Source: Legionella sp. (GTDB lineage Bacteria > Pseudomonadota > Gammaproteobacteria > Legionellales > Legionellaceae). Taken from it: 38,286 nt of DNA. Below are positions 22,888 through 32,149 of this stretch, one piece after another (position 1 is the first letter of the stretch; every line of letters starts with the position of its first letter). Location of the stretch: positions 1 to 38,286 of the forward strand of contig JACCWN010000064.1 in NCBI GenBank assembly GCA_013697625.1. Reading direction: 5' to 3'. The notes beneath the pieces were generated by a model. The model was not told the origin of the DNA. It was given only the letters and a program-made list of their open reading frames with translations, and searched no databases. The position numbers and the translations under genes are program-made.

Positions 22888-23370
22888 ATGGCAGATCAAA
22901 AAACATCGGAACCAGAAAATCCAGAAGCACATTTTATGATTCAACGTATTTATGTTAAAGATTTATCTTTCGAAACAAAAAACACCCCAGCTATTTTCCA
23001 GCAACAGTGGGAACCTGAGCTCAATTTGGATTTAAATACGCAACATACTTCCTTGGGAGACAATGCATATGAAGTCATATTGTCAGTTACTGCCACTGTA
23101 TCTAACCAAAAAGCCACGGCTTTTTTAATTGAAGTACGACAGGCCGGTATTTTTAGTATTCAGGGCGCTGTAGGTCCACAGTTGGATCATTTATTGGGTA
23201 GTTTTTGTCCCAATATTTTATTTCCTTATGCGCGTGAAGCCATCACTTCTCAAGCAATCAGTGGCAGTTTCCCACAATTGGTGTTAGCACCTATTAATTT
23301 TGACGCAATTTACATGAAACAGCTTGAAGACAAACAGGCTGGAGAGTCTACCCAAGGTGCGCCTAATTAA
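22888..23370 (+). CDS. secB: Protein-export chaperone SecB
   Basis: SecB is a cytosolic tetramer that keeps preproteins unfolded and delivers them to SecA. The 160-residue sequence carries the family blocks IQRIYVKDLSFE, QWEPELNLDL, YEVILSVTAT, RQAGIFSI, and FPYAREAITSQAISGSFPQLVLAPINFDAIY. GAGAAGG is a good ribosome binding site 7 bases before the ATG. It sits between grxC and gpsA as in E. coli. Confidence 0.98.
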   Translation: MADQKTSEPENPEAHFMIQRIYVKDLSFETKNTPAIFQQQWEPELNLDLNTQHTSLGDNAYEVILSVTATVSNQKATAFLIEVRQAGIFSIQGAVGPQLDHLLGSFCPNILFPYAREAITSQAISGSFPQLVLAPINFDAIYMKQLEDKQAGESTQGAPN

Positions 23371-23373
23371 CAA

Positions 23374-24378
23374 ATGAACAATCAAACCATTGCCATGATA
23401 GGAGCCGGTTCTTGGGGCACTGCTGTGGCAATTCATCTTGCCTCTATTGGGCATTCTGTATTGCTGTGGGGACATGACCCACAGCATGTCTCTCAAATGG
23501 GACAATTGCGCGCCAATCCTCGTTACTTGCCAGGCATTCTGTTTCCTAAATCTTTAATACCTACTGCAGATCTTAATCAATGCATTCAAGAAGCTTGCCA
23601 AGTGATTATGGCAATACCTTCTCAGTTTTTTGCTGATGTTTTAATAAAAATGAACAAACCCGCACATGGGCTGTCTTGGTTAACCAAGGGTATTGATCCT
23701 GGAAGTCATCGATTGTTGTCAGACATAGTAGCACAACGATTTGGAACAGAGTTTCCTGTGTCGGTTATTTCAGGGCCTTCTTTTGCCAAAGAAGTAGCTC
23801 AATGTTTACCTACCGCATTGACCATAGCCAGTAATAACGATGCTTATCAAAATGAAATTCACAAGATTCTGCATCATGATAACATTCGTGTGTATCTTAG
23901 CGATGATTTGATTGGTATACAGCTTTGTGGTGCTGTGAAGAATATTTTAGCCATAGCTTGTGGAATCAGCGATGGCCTGAATTACGGAGCCAATGCAAAA
24001 GCTGCCCTGATTACGCGCGGATTGCATGAAATGAGTCAGTTGGGGTTAAGTTTAGGTGCTAAACAACATACTTTTTTAGGCTTAGCAGGGGTGGGTGATT
24101 TGGTTGTTACCTGTACAGACAGCCAGTCTAGAAACCGGCGTTTTGGATTGCTTCTTGGCCAAGGGATAACAATCAAAGAGGCAGAAAATCAAATTGGCCA
24201 GGTGGTTGAAGGAAAACACAATGCCTCTCTTATACATACCATAGCTCAAAAAAATAAAGTTGAAATGCCTATATGTGAACAAGTCAATGCGCTTATACAA
24301 GGCAAAATCACCGCTCAAAAAGCAGTCCATAACCTCATGACCCGTCCGGCTCGATTTGAAGGTAGAGATCTTTGTTGA
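23374..24378 (+). CDS. gpsA: Glycerol-3-phosphate dehydrogenase (NAD(P)+)
   Basis: It reduces dihydroxyacetone phosphate to glycerol-3-phosphate for phospholipid synthesis, feeding PlsB/PlsY and, further on, PgsA encoded at 11,288. The NAD(P)-binding loop is GAGSWGTAVA (residues 10-19). The segments SVISGPSFAKEVA and GAVKNILAIACGISDGL contain the catalytic lysines, and ITRGLHEMSQLG and FLGLAGVGDLVVTCTDS are conserved. 334 residues, normal. The start follows the secB stop by 3 bases, so coupling is likely. Confidence 0.98.
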   Translation: MNNQTIAMIGAGSWGTAVAIHLASIGHSVLLWGHDPQHVSQMGQLRANPRYLPGILFPKSLIPTADLNQCIQEACQVIMAIPSQFFADVLIKMNKPAHGLSWLTKGIDPGSHRLLSDIVAQRFGTEFPVSVISGPSFAKEVAQCLPTALTIASNNDAYQNEIHKILHHDNIRVYLSDDLIGIQLCGAVKNILAIACGISDGLNYGANAKAALITRGLHEMSQLGLSLGAKQHTFLGLAGVGDLVVTCTDSQSRNRRFGLLLGQGITIKEAENQIGQVVEGKHNASLIHTIAQKNKVEMPICEQVNALIQGKITAQKAVHNLMTRPARFEGRDLC

Positions 24379-24429
24379 AACGGTTATATAAAACAATTGA
24401 TTTGAAATTTAAAAGAAATAGGAACTAAC

Positions 24430-25107
24430 ATGAATAAAGCAGTAATTCTTTTTTCTGGAGGCTTAGATTCCACAACCGTACTGGGATTGGCAAAAAGCCA
24501 AGGCTTTGACTGCTATCCAATCAGTTTTAGTTATGGTCAAAGACATGGCGCTGAATTAGAAGCATCTAAACATATTGCAGCCACTTTCAAAGTGGCAAAA
24601 CATAAAATCATTTACCTGCCCAATGACATGTTTGGAAACTCGGCATTAACAGACGAGGGCATTGAGGTGCCAGAATTTTCTTCAAACAATGTAAATTCCA
24701 TACCAGTTACCTATGTGCCAGCTAGGAATACCATTTTTCTTTCTATAGCACTAGGCTATGCAGAGAGTATTGGAGCTCAAGACATCTTTTTGGGGATAAG
24801 CTACATTGATTATTCCAATTACCCTGATTGTCGACCAGAATATATCAAAGCCTTTGAAATTTTGGCGAATTTGGCTACCAAAGACGGTGTAGAAGGTAAG
24901 AAGATGTCCATTCATTCCCCGCTACTTTATTTGTCAAAGGCTAAAACCATACAGCTAGGTATACAGCATGGGGTTGATTATTCAATGACTGTTTCTTGCT
25001 ATAAAGCAACATCCACAGGTCAAGCCTGCGGTAATTGTGATAGCTGCACTTATAGAAGAAAAGGGTTTATTGAAGCCGGTATTATCGATCCGACCAGATA
25101 CCTTTAA
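24430..25107 (+). CDS. queC: 7-cyano-7-deazaguanine (preQ0) synthase
   Basis: QueC turns 7-carboxy-7-deazaguanine into preQ0 with ATP and ammonia, on the route to queuosine in tRNA. The PP-loop is [10 protein letters not shown] (residues 8-17), [21 protein letters not shown] is a family block, and the C-terminal zinc site is [13 protein letters not shown] together with the Cys in VSCYKAT. 225 residues, normal. AGGAAC precedes the ATG. It lies 51 bases after gpsA on the same strand. Together with the VUT transporter at 7,242 the window has both a synthesis and a possible uptake function for deazapurines. Confidence 0.97.
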   Translation: MNKAVILFSGGLDSTTVLGLAKSQGFDCYPISFSYGQRHGAELEASKHIAATFKVAKHKIIYLPNDMFGNSALTDEGIEVPEFSSNNVNSIPVTYVPARNTIFLSIALGYAESIGAQDIFLGISYIDYSNYPDCRPEYIKAFEILANLATKDGVEGKKMSIHSPLLYLSKAKTIQLGIQHGVDYSMTVSCYKATSTGQACGNCDSCTYRRKGFIEAGIIDPTRYL

Positions 25108-25562
25108 GGTTATAAATATATTTACTATGGTATGAGTAGGACATCCAACTCCAAAACATCTATGTACCGCGGCCGAAGGTCCGCGGCATTGCAGGTAAAA
25201 CAGGCCAAAATATATTTTATGAGGCCAAAATACTTAGCATGTGAGGATTTTAAGTTAAAAAAAGATGCATTTACCTGGGGATTTAGAAATAAAAATAACC
25301 AAACAGGACTTAATATTACATTAATGTTTTTATTATAAACTAGGGGTATGTATTTTTAATGCGGATGTTAGCAAATTACCGGATCCGAATTGATTTAAAA
25401 AATAGCAGCGAGATGGATAATTTGTTATAATTAATAGAATATAGGTAACTTGTACCAGTGTGCACATGGAGTCTTTTTTTAATTGCTTTTAAGTCAAGAA
25501 TATTTGAGTTTTGATAAAAGCAACTTTGTTGCTGGTTAATATAATTTTTACAGGGGAAATTA
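25108..25562. other. Intergenic region with a REP-like palindrome
   Basis: The 455 bases hold a hairpin at 25167-25186 (listed separately). A perfect -10 box TATAAT is at 25540-25545, just ahead of the 730-aa gene, within GGTTAATATAAT, which resembles half of a Legionella PmrA-type box (cTTAATatT). No matching -35 box is evident. An open frame at 25132-25338 spans the palindrome and is not called. Confidence 0.4.
25167..25186. repeat. REP-like palindrome
   Basis: CCGCGG-CC-GAA-GG-T-CCGCGG folds into a G+C-rich hairpin with one bulged T. A related palindrome, CCCGCGG-loop-CCGCGGG, is at 32046-32065. It is extragenic, downstream of queC. Confidence 0.5.
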
Positions 25563-27755
25563 ATGGGCGCGTACCGAATTAAATATGAAACATTAATCGA
25601 CTCAGCTACTGTCAATGACCTAGCTGATCTTTACCTTATTATAAACCCTGGTAATAATGTTTCTGGGTCTCTTGATAATAATACTCGGTATGCATTACAA
25701 CAACTTGCTGAACATAATCATACAAAGATTGTTCGCCCGTATTTGCTTAAAAGAATAGTGCCTTTGCTTAGGGGGTGGCCATATGGTAGTGAAGTTGAAA
25801 TTGATGGTACTGATGTAACAGCATTAAGAAACCTTGCAACAACCAAGCTTGCTGCCCTAACAGCTACCTCTCAACTCGCGGTTGATGAAATTCAAACACA
25901 CATTGCTACTCTTGTATTGCCTTTACCTGCATTACCAGCTCCTGGTGCAACACCTGGAGACAAGCGAACTGCAATAGCACAATTTGGTATTAACCCTGCT
26001 AGGGTAAATGATCTTACAATAGAACATATTGACACTGTAATCGCTGCAATTGAAGCTAAGCGTAATACCCTGACTACCAATGAGAATCGACTTTCCTTAC
26101 AAGCAAGTAATTCCTTATTAATTGCTCTTGCTAAGTTCAATAATTCAAACTTAACTGTTTTGGATACCTTTGAGCGTGTGCCACGTAATACTAGGATAGC
26201 AAGGCTACAAGCACTGGGTAATCTGTTTCCAAATCGTACAAACATAGCTAAACTCACAGATAGAGACATCGCTAATACAGAAGAAAAAATTCTTCACAAG
26301 CGTCTCTCTCTTCGTAGAACTGAGGAAATAAAACCTTTAATTACTGCTTTTGATGCATCTAAGTTAGTAGCTCTAAATGAATATATGGATCTCGTGGTAA
26401 CTAAAAATAGACTTAGGGGGCGCCCACCTGCTGATCCTGAAGGAATACTTGAAGTTATTAATGAAAAATTCCTTGATTTTAATATTCCAATTGACCCCCA
26501 GGCTCTTTTACTTGAAGAAGCTATAACAATCAATAATATTTTAACCAAAAGGCATGCTTCTTTAAAGGGCGCACAAGTTATCACGCGTTCCGTTACAGAG
26601 TTGTCCACAAATGGTAACAAAGCTCGAAATAAAATTATTTTAGAGGTATTAGAACATATTGCAAATACTACGACTGAAAATGATATAAGAAAAGCACTCC
26701 ATAAAGGTAAAGCCTCATTAGGAGGAATAAGCGTAATTGATGAAAGTCAGTTGTCTAACAATGATGCTAATACTATAAAAACCATAGCCACACAGCAGTA
26801 TAATTTTCTTCTAATCAAAGAATCCATTAAATTAATCAAGCAACCAAGACATTTAGAACGTCTTATTCATGCTGCTGATAATTTAGCAGCTATTTCTGAA
26901 GCATTAAACGCCAAGCCTAAATTTGGTAACCGTCCCCTGAATGGAACCACCTCTCTAACACTGGAGCAGGCTCAAGAATTAAAAGCAGCAGGTATATTAA
27001 AACACACACAAATAAGTGCTGCTCCAAATTATGCGAATGTAATAGTGCAAAGCCAAGGACAACTGTCGGAATTCAAAGACACTGTGGTGCGACACAATCA
27101 GGCAGAGCCACCCTTACCAGCTCCAGATCCAACAGCTGCCGCATTAAGATCTACCTCCCCACTGAGTGTGCATTGGAAAGGCGAAAAATTAGTTGATGGT
27201 GATGTCATTCATGCCAGAGCAGTGTTTCCTCCGAAAATGCGAGATAAAGGCCCAGGCGTAGCTCAGGATGTAGAAAGCGCAGTGGTGGTTTTGGTTCAGG
27301 ATCATACGGGTTCAGTAATAGATAAGACGGCAGCTGAAGAGGCTAAAAAACTAACACCAGAAGAAAAAACACTAACCGCACTCAAGCAAGCTAGAATGTA
27401 TCTTGTAAATTTAAAAGGCATTCAAGCGCATACAGTGCATATTGAAAACTGTACTCCGGAACAAGCAAATAAATTGTATGCAGCCTTACTATTGCTAAAG
27501 GGAGAGAGAAAACTTAGCATTGTGTCACATGTGGTGCGCTGTGATGCACCTATCGCCACTCGTTGGCAGCGTCAATCCAGTGTGGAAGAAGAATTTATTA
27601 GAAGTAATTTAGAAGCAAATGTGACTTCATCTACATTAGAATCACTAAAAAAAGAGACACATGCTTTTATAAAAAATCAAATGCAGACTTATAGAAATGG
27701 TGAACCCAAACTTCAAGTTGATGAGGGTCTTAATCAAGGTGGGATGAAAATTTAA
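25563..27755 (+). CDS. Large helical repeat protein of unknown function (730 aa), candidate effector
   Basis: AGGGGAA seven bases ahead supports ATG 25563. I recognise no known family. There is no signal peptide or membrane helix, and the protein is predicted to be mostly helical. A degenerate unit recurs about every 68-86 residues. Its core reads roughly L(T/S)-x2-D-x3-I-x2-(I/K)A-x2-K-x3-L, seen at about residues 82-98, 150-170, 230-250, 316-334, 396-417 and, weaker, 464-480. A Pro-rich linker (515-525) leads to a separate C-terminal domain (about 530-665) containing FPPKMRDKGPG, HTVHIENCTPEQANKLYAAL and a basic end. That domain and the repeat resemble the 1041-aa protein beyond murI. Size, orphan status and host group suggest a secreted effector; this is inference. 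Confidence 0.75.
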   Translation: MGAYRIKYETLIDSATVNDLADLYLIINPGNNVSGSLDNNTRYALQQLAEHNHTKIVRPYLLKRIVPLLRGWPYGSEVEIDGTDVTALRNLATTKLAALTATSQLAVDEIQTHIATLVLPLPALPAPGATPGDKRTAIAQFGINPARVNDLTIEHIDTVIAAIEAKRNTLTTNENRLSLQASNSLLIALAKFNNSNLTVLDTFERVPRNTRIARLQALGNLFPNRTNIAKLTDRDIANTEEKILHKRLSLRRTEEIKPLITAFDASKLVALNEYMDLVVTKNRLRGRPPADPEGILEVINEKFLDFNIPIDPQALLLEEAITINNILTKRHASLKGAQVITRSVTELSTNGNKARNKIILEVLEHIANTTTENDIRKALHKGKASLGGISVIDESQLSNNDANTIKTIATQQYNFLLIKESIKLIKQPRHLERLIHAADNLAAISEALNAKPKFGNRPLNGTTSLTLEQAQELKAAGILKHTQISAAPNYANVIVQSQGQLSEFKDTVVRHNQAEPPLPAPDPTAAALRSTSPLSVHWKGEKLVDGDVIHARAVFPPKMRDKGPGVAQDVESAVVVLVQDHTGSVIDKTAAEEAKKLTPEEKTLTALKQARMYLVNLKGIQAHTVHIENCTPEQANKLYAALLLLKGERKLSIVSHVVRCDAPIATRWQRQSSVEEEFIRSNLEANVTSSTLESLKKETHAFIKNQMQTYRNGEPKLQVDEGLNQGGMKI

Positions 27756-27788
27756 TAGTGCAAAATGCTTTATCTTAACAGGCTTTAG

Positions 27789-27830
27789 ATCACAGGCAGT
27801 GGTGTGCTTATACGCATAACTCCCTGTGAT
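27789..27830. terminator. Hairpin between converging genes
   Basis: ATCACAGG and CCTGTGAT form a perfect 8-bp stem around a 26-base loop, between the converging 730-aa gene and murI. The flank is A/T-rich but has no T run, so it may be a weak or factor-assisted terminator. Confidence 0.35.
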
Positions 27831-27882
27831 ATTTATAGAACCTACGATACATAAATTTACAAGATAAGACTTTTGCTATTCA

Positions 27883-28695
27883 TTAACCCCGAGCATCCAC
27901 CAATTCAATATCACTACTATACAAGCGCTCTCCTAAAAATATCTCCCCAACTATTTGAAAGCGCTGGACTGAATCCGTTACTAAATAATTGATCTGATTT
28001 GCTAGTGGTGTTTCTGTAAGTAAGTCTTGATCTTTTAATACCGTATACAAAGTTTGAGCTGTGGTAAAAGCCGAGTCCACGATGCGTACATTGGAGGGCA
28101 ATAATTGCCTTAATAAGGGTATAAACACCGGAAAGTGGGTACAGCCTAATATTAAAGTATCTTCACCCTGGTATTGGTTTAAATAATATTTTAAAGCTTC
28201 AGAAGCTATACTGTTTCCAGTTAAGCCTTCTTCAGCCAAAGCCACCAATAAACTGCAAGTTCTGGTAGTAATGGTAGCATCAGGCAAGAGCTTTGCTATA
28301 TGATCTTGATAGGCCTTTGAGGCAATGGTGGTTTCAGTTGCAAATACCAATATGCGTTTGTTTTGAGTCACATTGACAGCTGCCGCAGCCCCTGGAGCCA
28401 CAACCCCAATCACTGGAATGTCAGGTAAGGTCTGTTGTAGGTGCACCAAGGCTGCGGTGGTTGCAGTGCTGCAGGCTATTACCAAAGCCTTTACCCTGCG
28501 CTCAACCAATAATTTAGCCATTTGTATGGAATACTGCTTAACCGTATCTGGGCTCTTTGTACCATAAGGTAGACGGGCTGTATCCCCCAAATAAATAAAA
28601 GATTCTTGAGGTAAGCGTGCTCTTAAGGCTTTAAGCACGGTTAATCCACCCATCCCTGAATCAAATACACCAATTGCTAATTGTTTAGAGTTCAA
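27883..28695 (-). CDS. murI: Glutamate racemase
   Basis: It makes D-glutamate for peptidoglycan from L-glutamate without a cofactor. The 270-residue protein has GVFDSGMGGLTV with Asp 12 and Ser 13, GDTARLPYG, first catalytic Cys 75 in VIACSTATTAAL and second Cys 185 in LILGCTHFPVF. The residue after Cys 75, Asn in nearly all glutamate racemases (ACNTA) and part of the substrate pocket, is Ser 76. It lies only 18 bases after the 1041-aa gene, so this essential gene may depend on that transcript, unless it has its own promoter inside the large gene. Confidence 0.95.
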   Translation of the reverse strand: MNSKQLAIGVFDSGMGGLTVLKALRARLPQESFIYLGDTARLPYGTKSPDTVKQYSIQMAKLLVERRVKALVIACSTATTAALVHLQQTLPDIPVIGVVAPGAAAAVNVTQNKRILVFATETTIASKAYQDHIAKLLPDATITTRTCSLLVALAEEGLTGNSIASEALKYYLNQYQGEDTLILGCTHFPVFIPLLRQLLPSNVRIVDSAFTTAQTLYTVLKDQDLLTETPLANQINYLVTDSVQRFQIVGEIFLGERLYSSDIELVDARG

Positions 28696-28713
28696 TTGTA
28701 TAATCCTTTATGT

Positions 28714-31700
28714 TTAATTGATTGGTCCTCTATTTGGACCTTTGCTTTCTTGATTGATTACTTCCCTTGTTTCTATGGGTTTAAGTTTCTGATAAATTTC
28801 TTTTGTAACTACGTCACTGGTTGCTAAAGGGATGGTTTTAATAGGAGCAAACTTATTATCCATTCTCCTTTTAAATTCTCTTGTAAATTCAGCAATGTTT
28901 TTTTGTTCAAATTCAGACTTTGGAGGTTTTTGATCTCTTTTAGGATCAAAATTTGCATCTTTTAAATTAATCTGATTAGAATTAAAACGCATGTTATCAT
29001 GCGCTTTACTCAAACCAACTAAGGCGGTCCATATATAAGTTGCAGCAATGCGATTTGGACAGTCAAGACTAATTATTGTATTTTTAGTAATAGGGGCATG
29101 CATTTCTAAAATAAGCATAGCACTCATCATCGCGAATTGTACCCTGGCCTTATTGTTATCTCCCATATTTTCAGCTGGAAAAGGGCCTAAGGTGAAACTC
29201 CTCTTCTTTTCAGCAGTATAGGTTTCTGTAATATTTCCCTGAGGACTTGTGAACATTCTTGACTGACCGGGATTGAGTGCTTCCGCTAACTCTCCGGATG
29301 CCGCAACATTTGCAGACAGGGTGGGCCCGGCAAGTTGTTTTACCTCAGGAGGATTATTACCATCTACAATGCTCATATCAAATCCGTATGGCTTAGTCAA
29401 ATAGGGTTGTCCCATCTTTGCATATGCGACCGCCTTAGTTATTTGATTTAATTTATTTTGATAGGAGGTGTAAACCTGCAAAAGGTGAGTGACTTCACGT
29501 TTTTGTTTGTCAATCTCTGTTTTCACATCAGAAACTCTCTCAGGTAATACAGTGTTTTGAAATGTAGGAAACTCATTTAAAACAGCCATATCACGATTTA
29601 AGCTATCAATGTATGTTTGGCAGGCCTGCGCTCTTTCATTGAAATTTTGTTCTTTTTGGGTAGCCATACCCGGATTAGTCTTAAACTGAGATAATAATTT
29701 TGTGTGGATATGATGGGGTTTGATATTTTCTACTTCTTGTAATTGCTTAGAAATGGAATGGAATCTTGCTCTACCGAGTTTAAGTGTGAGTAAACCATCA
29801 TCTAGTTCTTTAAAGGCAGTTTCAGCCTTTTCCATTGAGTCCTGGTCATTGGCAGTTGCACTGGTAATCTTTTCGATTCTGTCCGCTTTTTTTAATCTTT
29901 GAAACGTTTCTTCCTTAAAAGGATCCCGATTTAATTCATACAATAAATGTTGTTTCGCATTTAATAAATTTTCTTTATCGGCTGGATCAATGCCATCAGT
30001 GTCTGAATCTTTGATTATATTATCAAAACATTCTAAAATGTTGGTATCTGTTAAAAAGGCAGTTGAAATTCTTCTAATTTGAAAATCTTCAAATTTAAAC
30101 TCTTTTGCACTATTTAAAAAAAGAGATAGCAATTGTTTGTTGGCAAGGCTTGGGGCACTATGATAGGCTGCTAATAACCCTGCGTTAAAGTTTTGCTGTC
30201 CTATGATTTGGTCTTTTTTACTATTATTTGCAGGTTCCGCCCCATCCTCCGCTAAACCAAAAGCCTTGTAAAAGTCTCCGGGATTTCCAGGCGCATGACA
30301 AGCTGCGTACACTGCATCAATAGTGGATTTAAATTCTCCAGGAGTTGCTAAATTTTTGGCTCTAGTGGTCGGGGGCAATGTAACCAATGTGCGATTGATA
30401 CTCTCTGCCATATCTTGATCTATATCTATATCTGGTTTGATATCTGCTAAAATTCTGGCCATGGCTGAATTATGTATCAACTGAAAAGGATAGTGTCTTC
30501 TTTTCTCATCTAGGATCTGGGTTGCCTGTTCATTATTAATGCCTGCAACCACCAGCACTCTAGGATCCAAAGATCTAGCAAGGCTTTCTAGTTTTTCATT
30601 ATCATGTAGTAACTGGTTTTGTTTGGTAATGGATAACCCACTTAAACCAGTGATCAATTGAGGGCGATTTTGCCCAATAAGTAGTTCAAACCGCCCTGTT
30701 CTAGCAGCTTGTTGGATGGCTTTTCTATTGTCATCGGTTATGGATTGGACTTCTGCGAATTTATATTTGGTTAAGACTTGTTTGAAACCGGCTAAGCTCG
30801 ATTGTGTGGTAAGCTCTGTTAATATACCAACAGGGTTGTTCTGTGGTATTCGATAAGCATCCTCGCATTTTTGTGTAAATTGTTTAAATAATATTTCTCT
30901 ATTAGTATTTTCATGATGTTCGAGAAAATAAAGTGTATTATCCGTTTGCGCTTGGGTTTTTAAATCAGCATCAGAAAGTTTTAATTTACCATATAGTTCT
31001 TGAACATTATGCTTAGAAGCACTACTTTCTAGAAAGCTTGAGATAAAAACTGCTGAAGCTTCATTGGCTAAGGGCCCATCAAAAAAAGTATCCATGCCGG
31101 GAGAAACTGTTTTCAATATGATTTTTAATTGTTCATCGGTGGTTATGCCACGCCCTAAAGCAAGTATTTGGTCAGGGGATTGAGCGTGGATTTGATCTTT
31201 AAAGGCTTGTAGATTTAAGGCGCTTAATTTCTCATTTATTCTTTTGGAAATTACTAAGGGCAAGGGTGTAGTTAATACGCGTCCTTGAGATGGAATACCC
31301 AAGGCCTCTGCAGAGGCATTTTCGTTTGGATTACTTAAGTAATTGAATAAAATTTGTGGATTGGTGGACTCTGCTATACGCAGGAGAATAAATTCAATTG
31401 CAGCCTGTTCCCGGATGCTTTTTATGCCAGCATCATTAAATAATGTGGGTAAGGGTAAATTTGCCCCAAGGGAGGGCAGTGTCCTAATATAAATTTTAGC
31501 CTCTTCATAGTCTTTTTCAAAAATACCTTTTAATTGATCTTGTTGAAGGTTGGTTAAGTTCAATTTAATGTATTGTGCAGCCGCAGTTTGTTGAATTTCT
31601 GGAAATGTTTGATTTGGATTTTCTGTTGGTTCTAGATCAATGGGATCAGTCGCTAAGGTTGGATAAAATCTATCCCAAAATGGCTTATGGTCTATGAAAG

Positions 31701-31839
31701 CCTGTTTAAAGGCAGCAGGATTTGCGGAATTTGCTTGATATAAAGCAGTCAGTGCACTGTTTCTTAAATTTGAATCAGGAAAATTTCTTAAAGTGTCAAA
31801 ATTATTTAACTTATCAAATAAAACTTGATTTTTAGCCAT
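28714..31839 (-). CDS. Very large helical protein of unknown function (1041 aa), candidate effector
   Basis: The ATG at 31839 follows a good ribosome binding site (GGGAG, 7 bases upstream). I recognise no family; no signal peptide or membrane segment is visible. The first 500 residues contain degenerate helical units such as GFKQVLTKYKFAEVQSITDD with NRKAIQQAARTGRFELLI. These align with the repeat unit of the 730-aa protein (QLSNNDANTIKTIATQQYNF there). A probable coiled coil lies at about 640-820, in the stretch DSMEKAETAFKELDDGLLTL and the following QLQEVEN/KQKREVTHLLQ segments. The C-terminal domain (about 880-960: SAMLILEMHAPITKNTIISL, then DCPNRIAATYIWTALVGLSK) parallels the end of the 730-aa protein. 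The last residues are basic and polar. Placement right before murI is unusual. An effector role is plausible but unproven. Confidence 0.75.
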   Translation of the reverse strand: MAKNQVLFDKLNNFDTLRNFPDSNLRNSALTALYQANSANPAAFKQAFIDHKPFWDRFYPTLATDPIDLEPTENPNQTFPEIQQTAAAQYIKLNLTNLQQDQLKGIFEKDYEEAKIYIRTLPSLGANLPLPTLFNDAGIKSIREQAAIEFILLRIAESTNPQILFNYLSNPNENASAEALGIPSQGRVLTTPLPLVISKRINEKLSALNLQAFKDQIHAQSPDQILALGRGITTDEQLKIILKTVSPGMDTFFDGPLANEASAVFISSFLESSASKHNVQELYGKLKLSDADLKTQAQTDNTLYFLEHHENTNREILFKQFTQKCEDAYRIPQNNPVGILTELTTQSSLAGFKQVLTKYKFAEVQSITDDNRKAIQQAARTGRFELLIGQNRPQLITGLSGLSITKQNQLLHDNEKLESLARSLDPRVLVVAGINNEQATQILDEKRRHYPFQLIHNSAMARILADIKPDIDIDQDMAESINRTLVTLPPTTRAKNLATPGEFKSTIDAVYAACHAPGNPGDFYKAFGLAEDGAEPANNSKKDQIIGQQNFNAGLLAAYHSAPSLANKQLLSLFLNSAKEFKFEDFQIRRISTAFLTDTNILECFDNIIKDSDTDGIDPADKENLLNAKQHLLYELNRDPFKEETFQRLKKADRIEKITSATANDQDSMEKAETAFKELDDGLLTLKLGRARFHSISKQLQEVENIKPHHIHTKLLSQFKTNPGMATQKEQNFNERAQACQTYIDSLNRDMAVLNEFPTFQNTVLPERVSDVKTEIDKQKREVTHLLQVYTSYQNKLNQITKAVAYAKMGQPYLTKPYGFDMSIVDGNNPPEVKQLAGPTLSANVAASGELAEALNPGQSRMFTSPQGNITETYTAEKKRSFTLGPFPAENMGDNNKARVQFAMMSAMLILEMHAPITKNTIISLDCPNRIAATYIWTALVGLSKAHDNMRFNSNQINLKDANFDPKRDQKPPKSEFEQKNIAEFTREFKRRMDNKFAPIKTIPLATSDVVTKEIYQKLKPIETREVINQESKGPNRGPIN

Positions 31840-32149
31840 AAATCACTCCCAAGGTATTAGTTCAATTATACCTTGAATATATTAAGTTAAGCTTAAAAAT
31901 TGAAAATTTAATTCGCATATTGCTTAATTAAATTGAAATAGAACCAATTAGTCGCTGGCGTGTAATTGATTTTTTACAAGCCTCAACGTCCCATAACTGT
32001 GTCCGCAGGATCCAAGGATCTCGCTCTGGCATTAGATCTCTGAATCCCGCGGGCAAAGCCGCGGGTCGTCGAACTAAGAGGTAAAATGCGTTTCGCACCA
32101 GCTACTTTTTATAATTATAGCAAACAGAGGCCAACTTCGACACCCGCCT
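31840..32149. other. Intergenic region with REP-like palindrome, no gene
   Basis: This spacer separates the 1041-aa gene from the QEGLA-family gene, both on the minus strand. Besides the palindrome at 32046-32065 it is A/T-rich near 31850-31960, where the promoter of the 1041-aa gene must lie. I could not choose a specific promoter. No coding frame is convincing. Confidence 0.4.
32046..32065. repeat. REP-like palindrome
   Basis: CCCGCGG and CCGCGGG flank a GCAAAG loop: a 7-bp all-G/C stem in an AT-rich spacer, related in form to 25167-25186. Confidence 0.5.

Noticed and set aside
25132..25338. Plus-strand frame of 68 codons after queC
   Set aside because: It runs through the REP-like palindrome (MYRGRRSAA is its translation) and lacks a convincing start signal.
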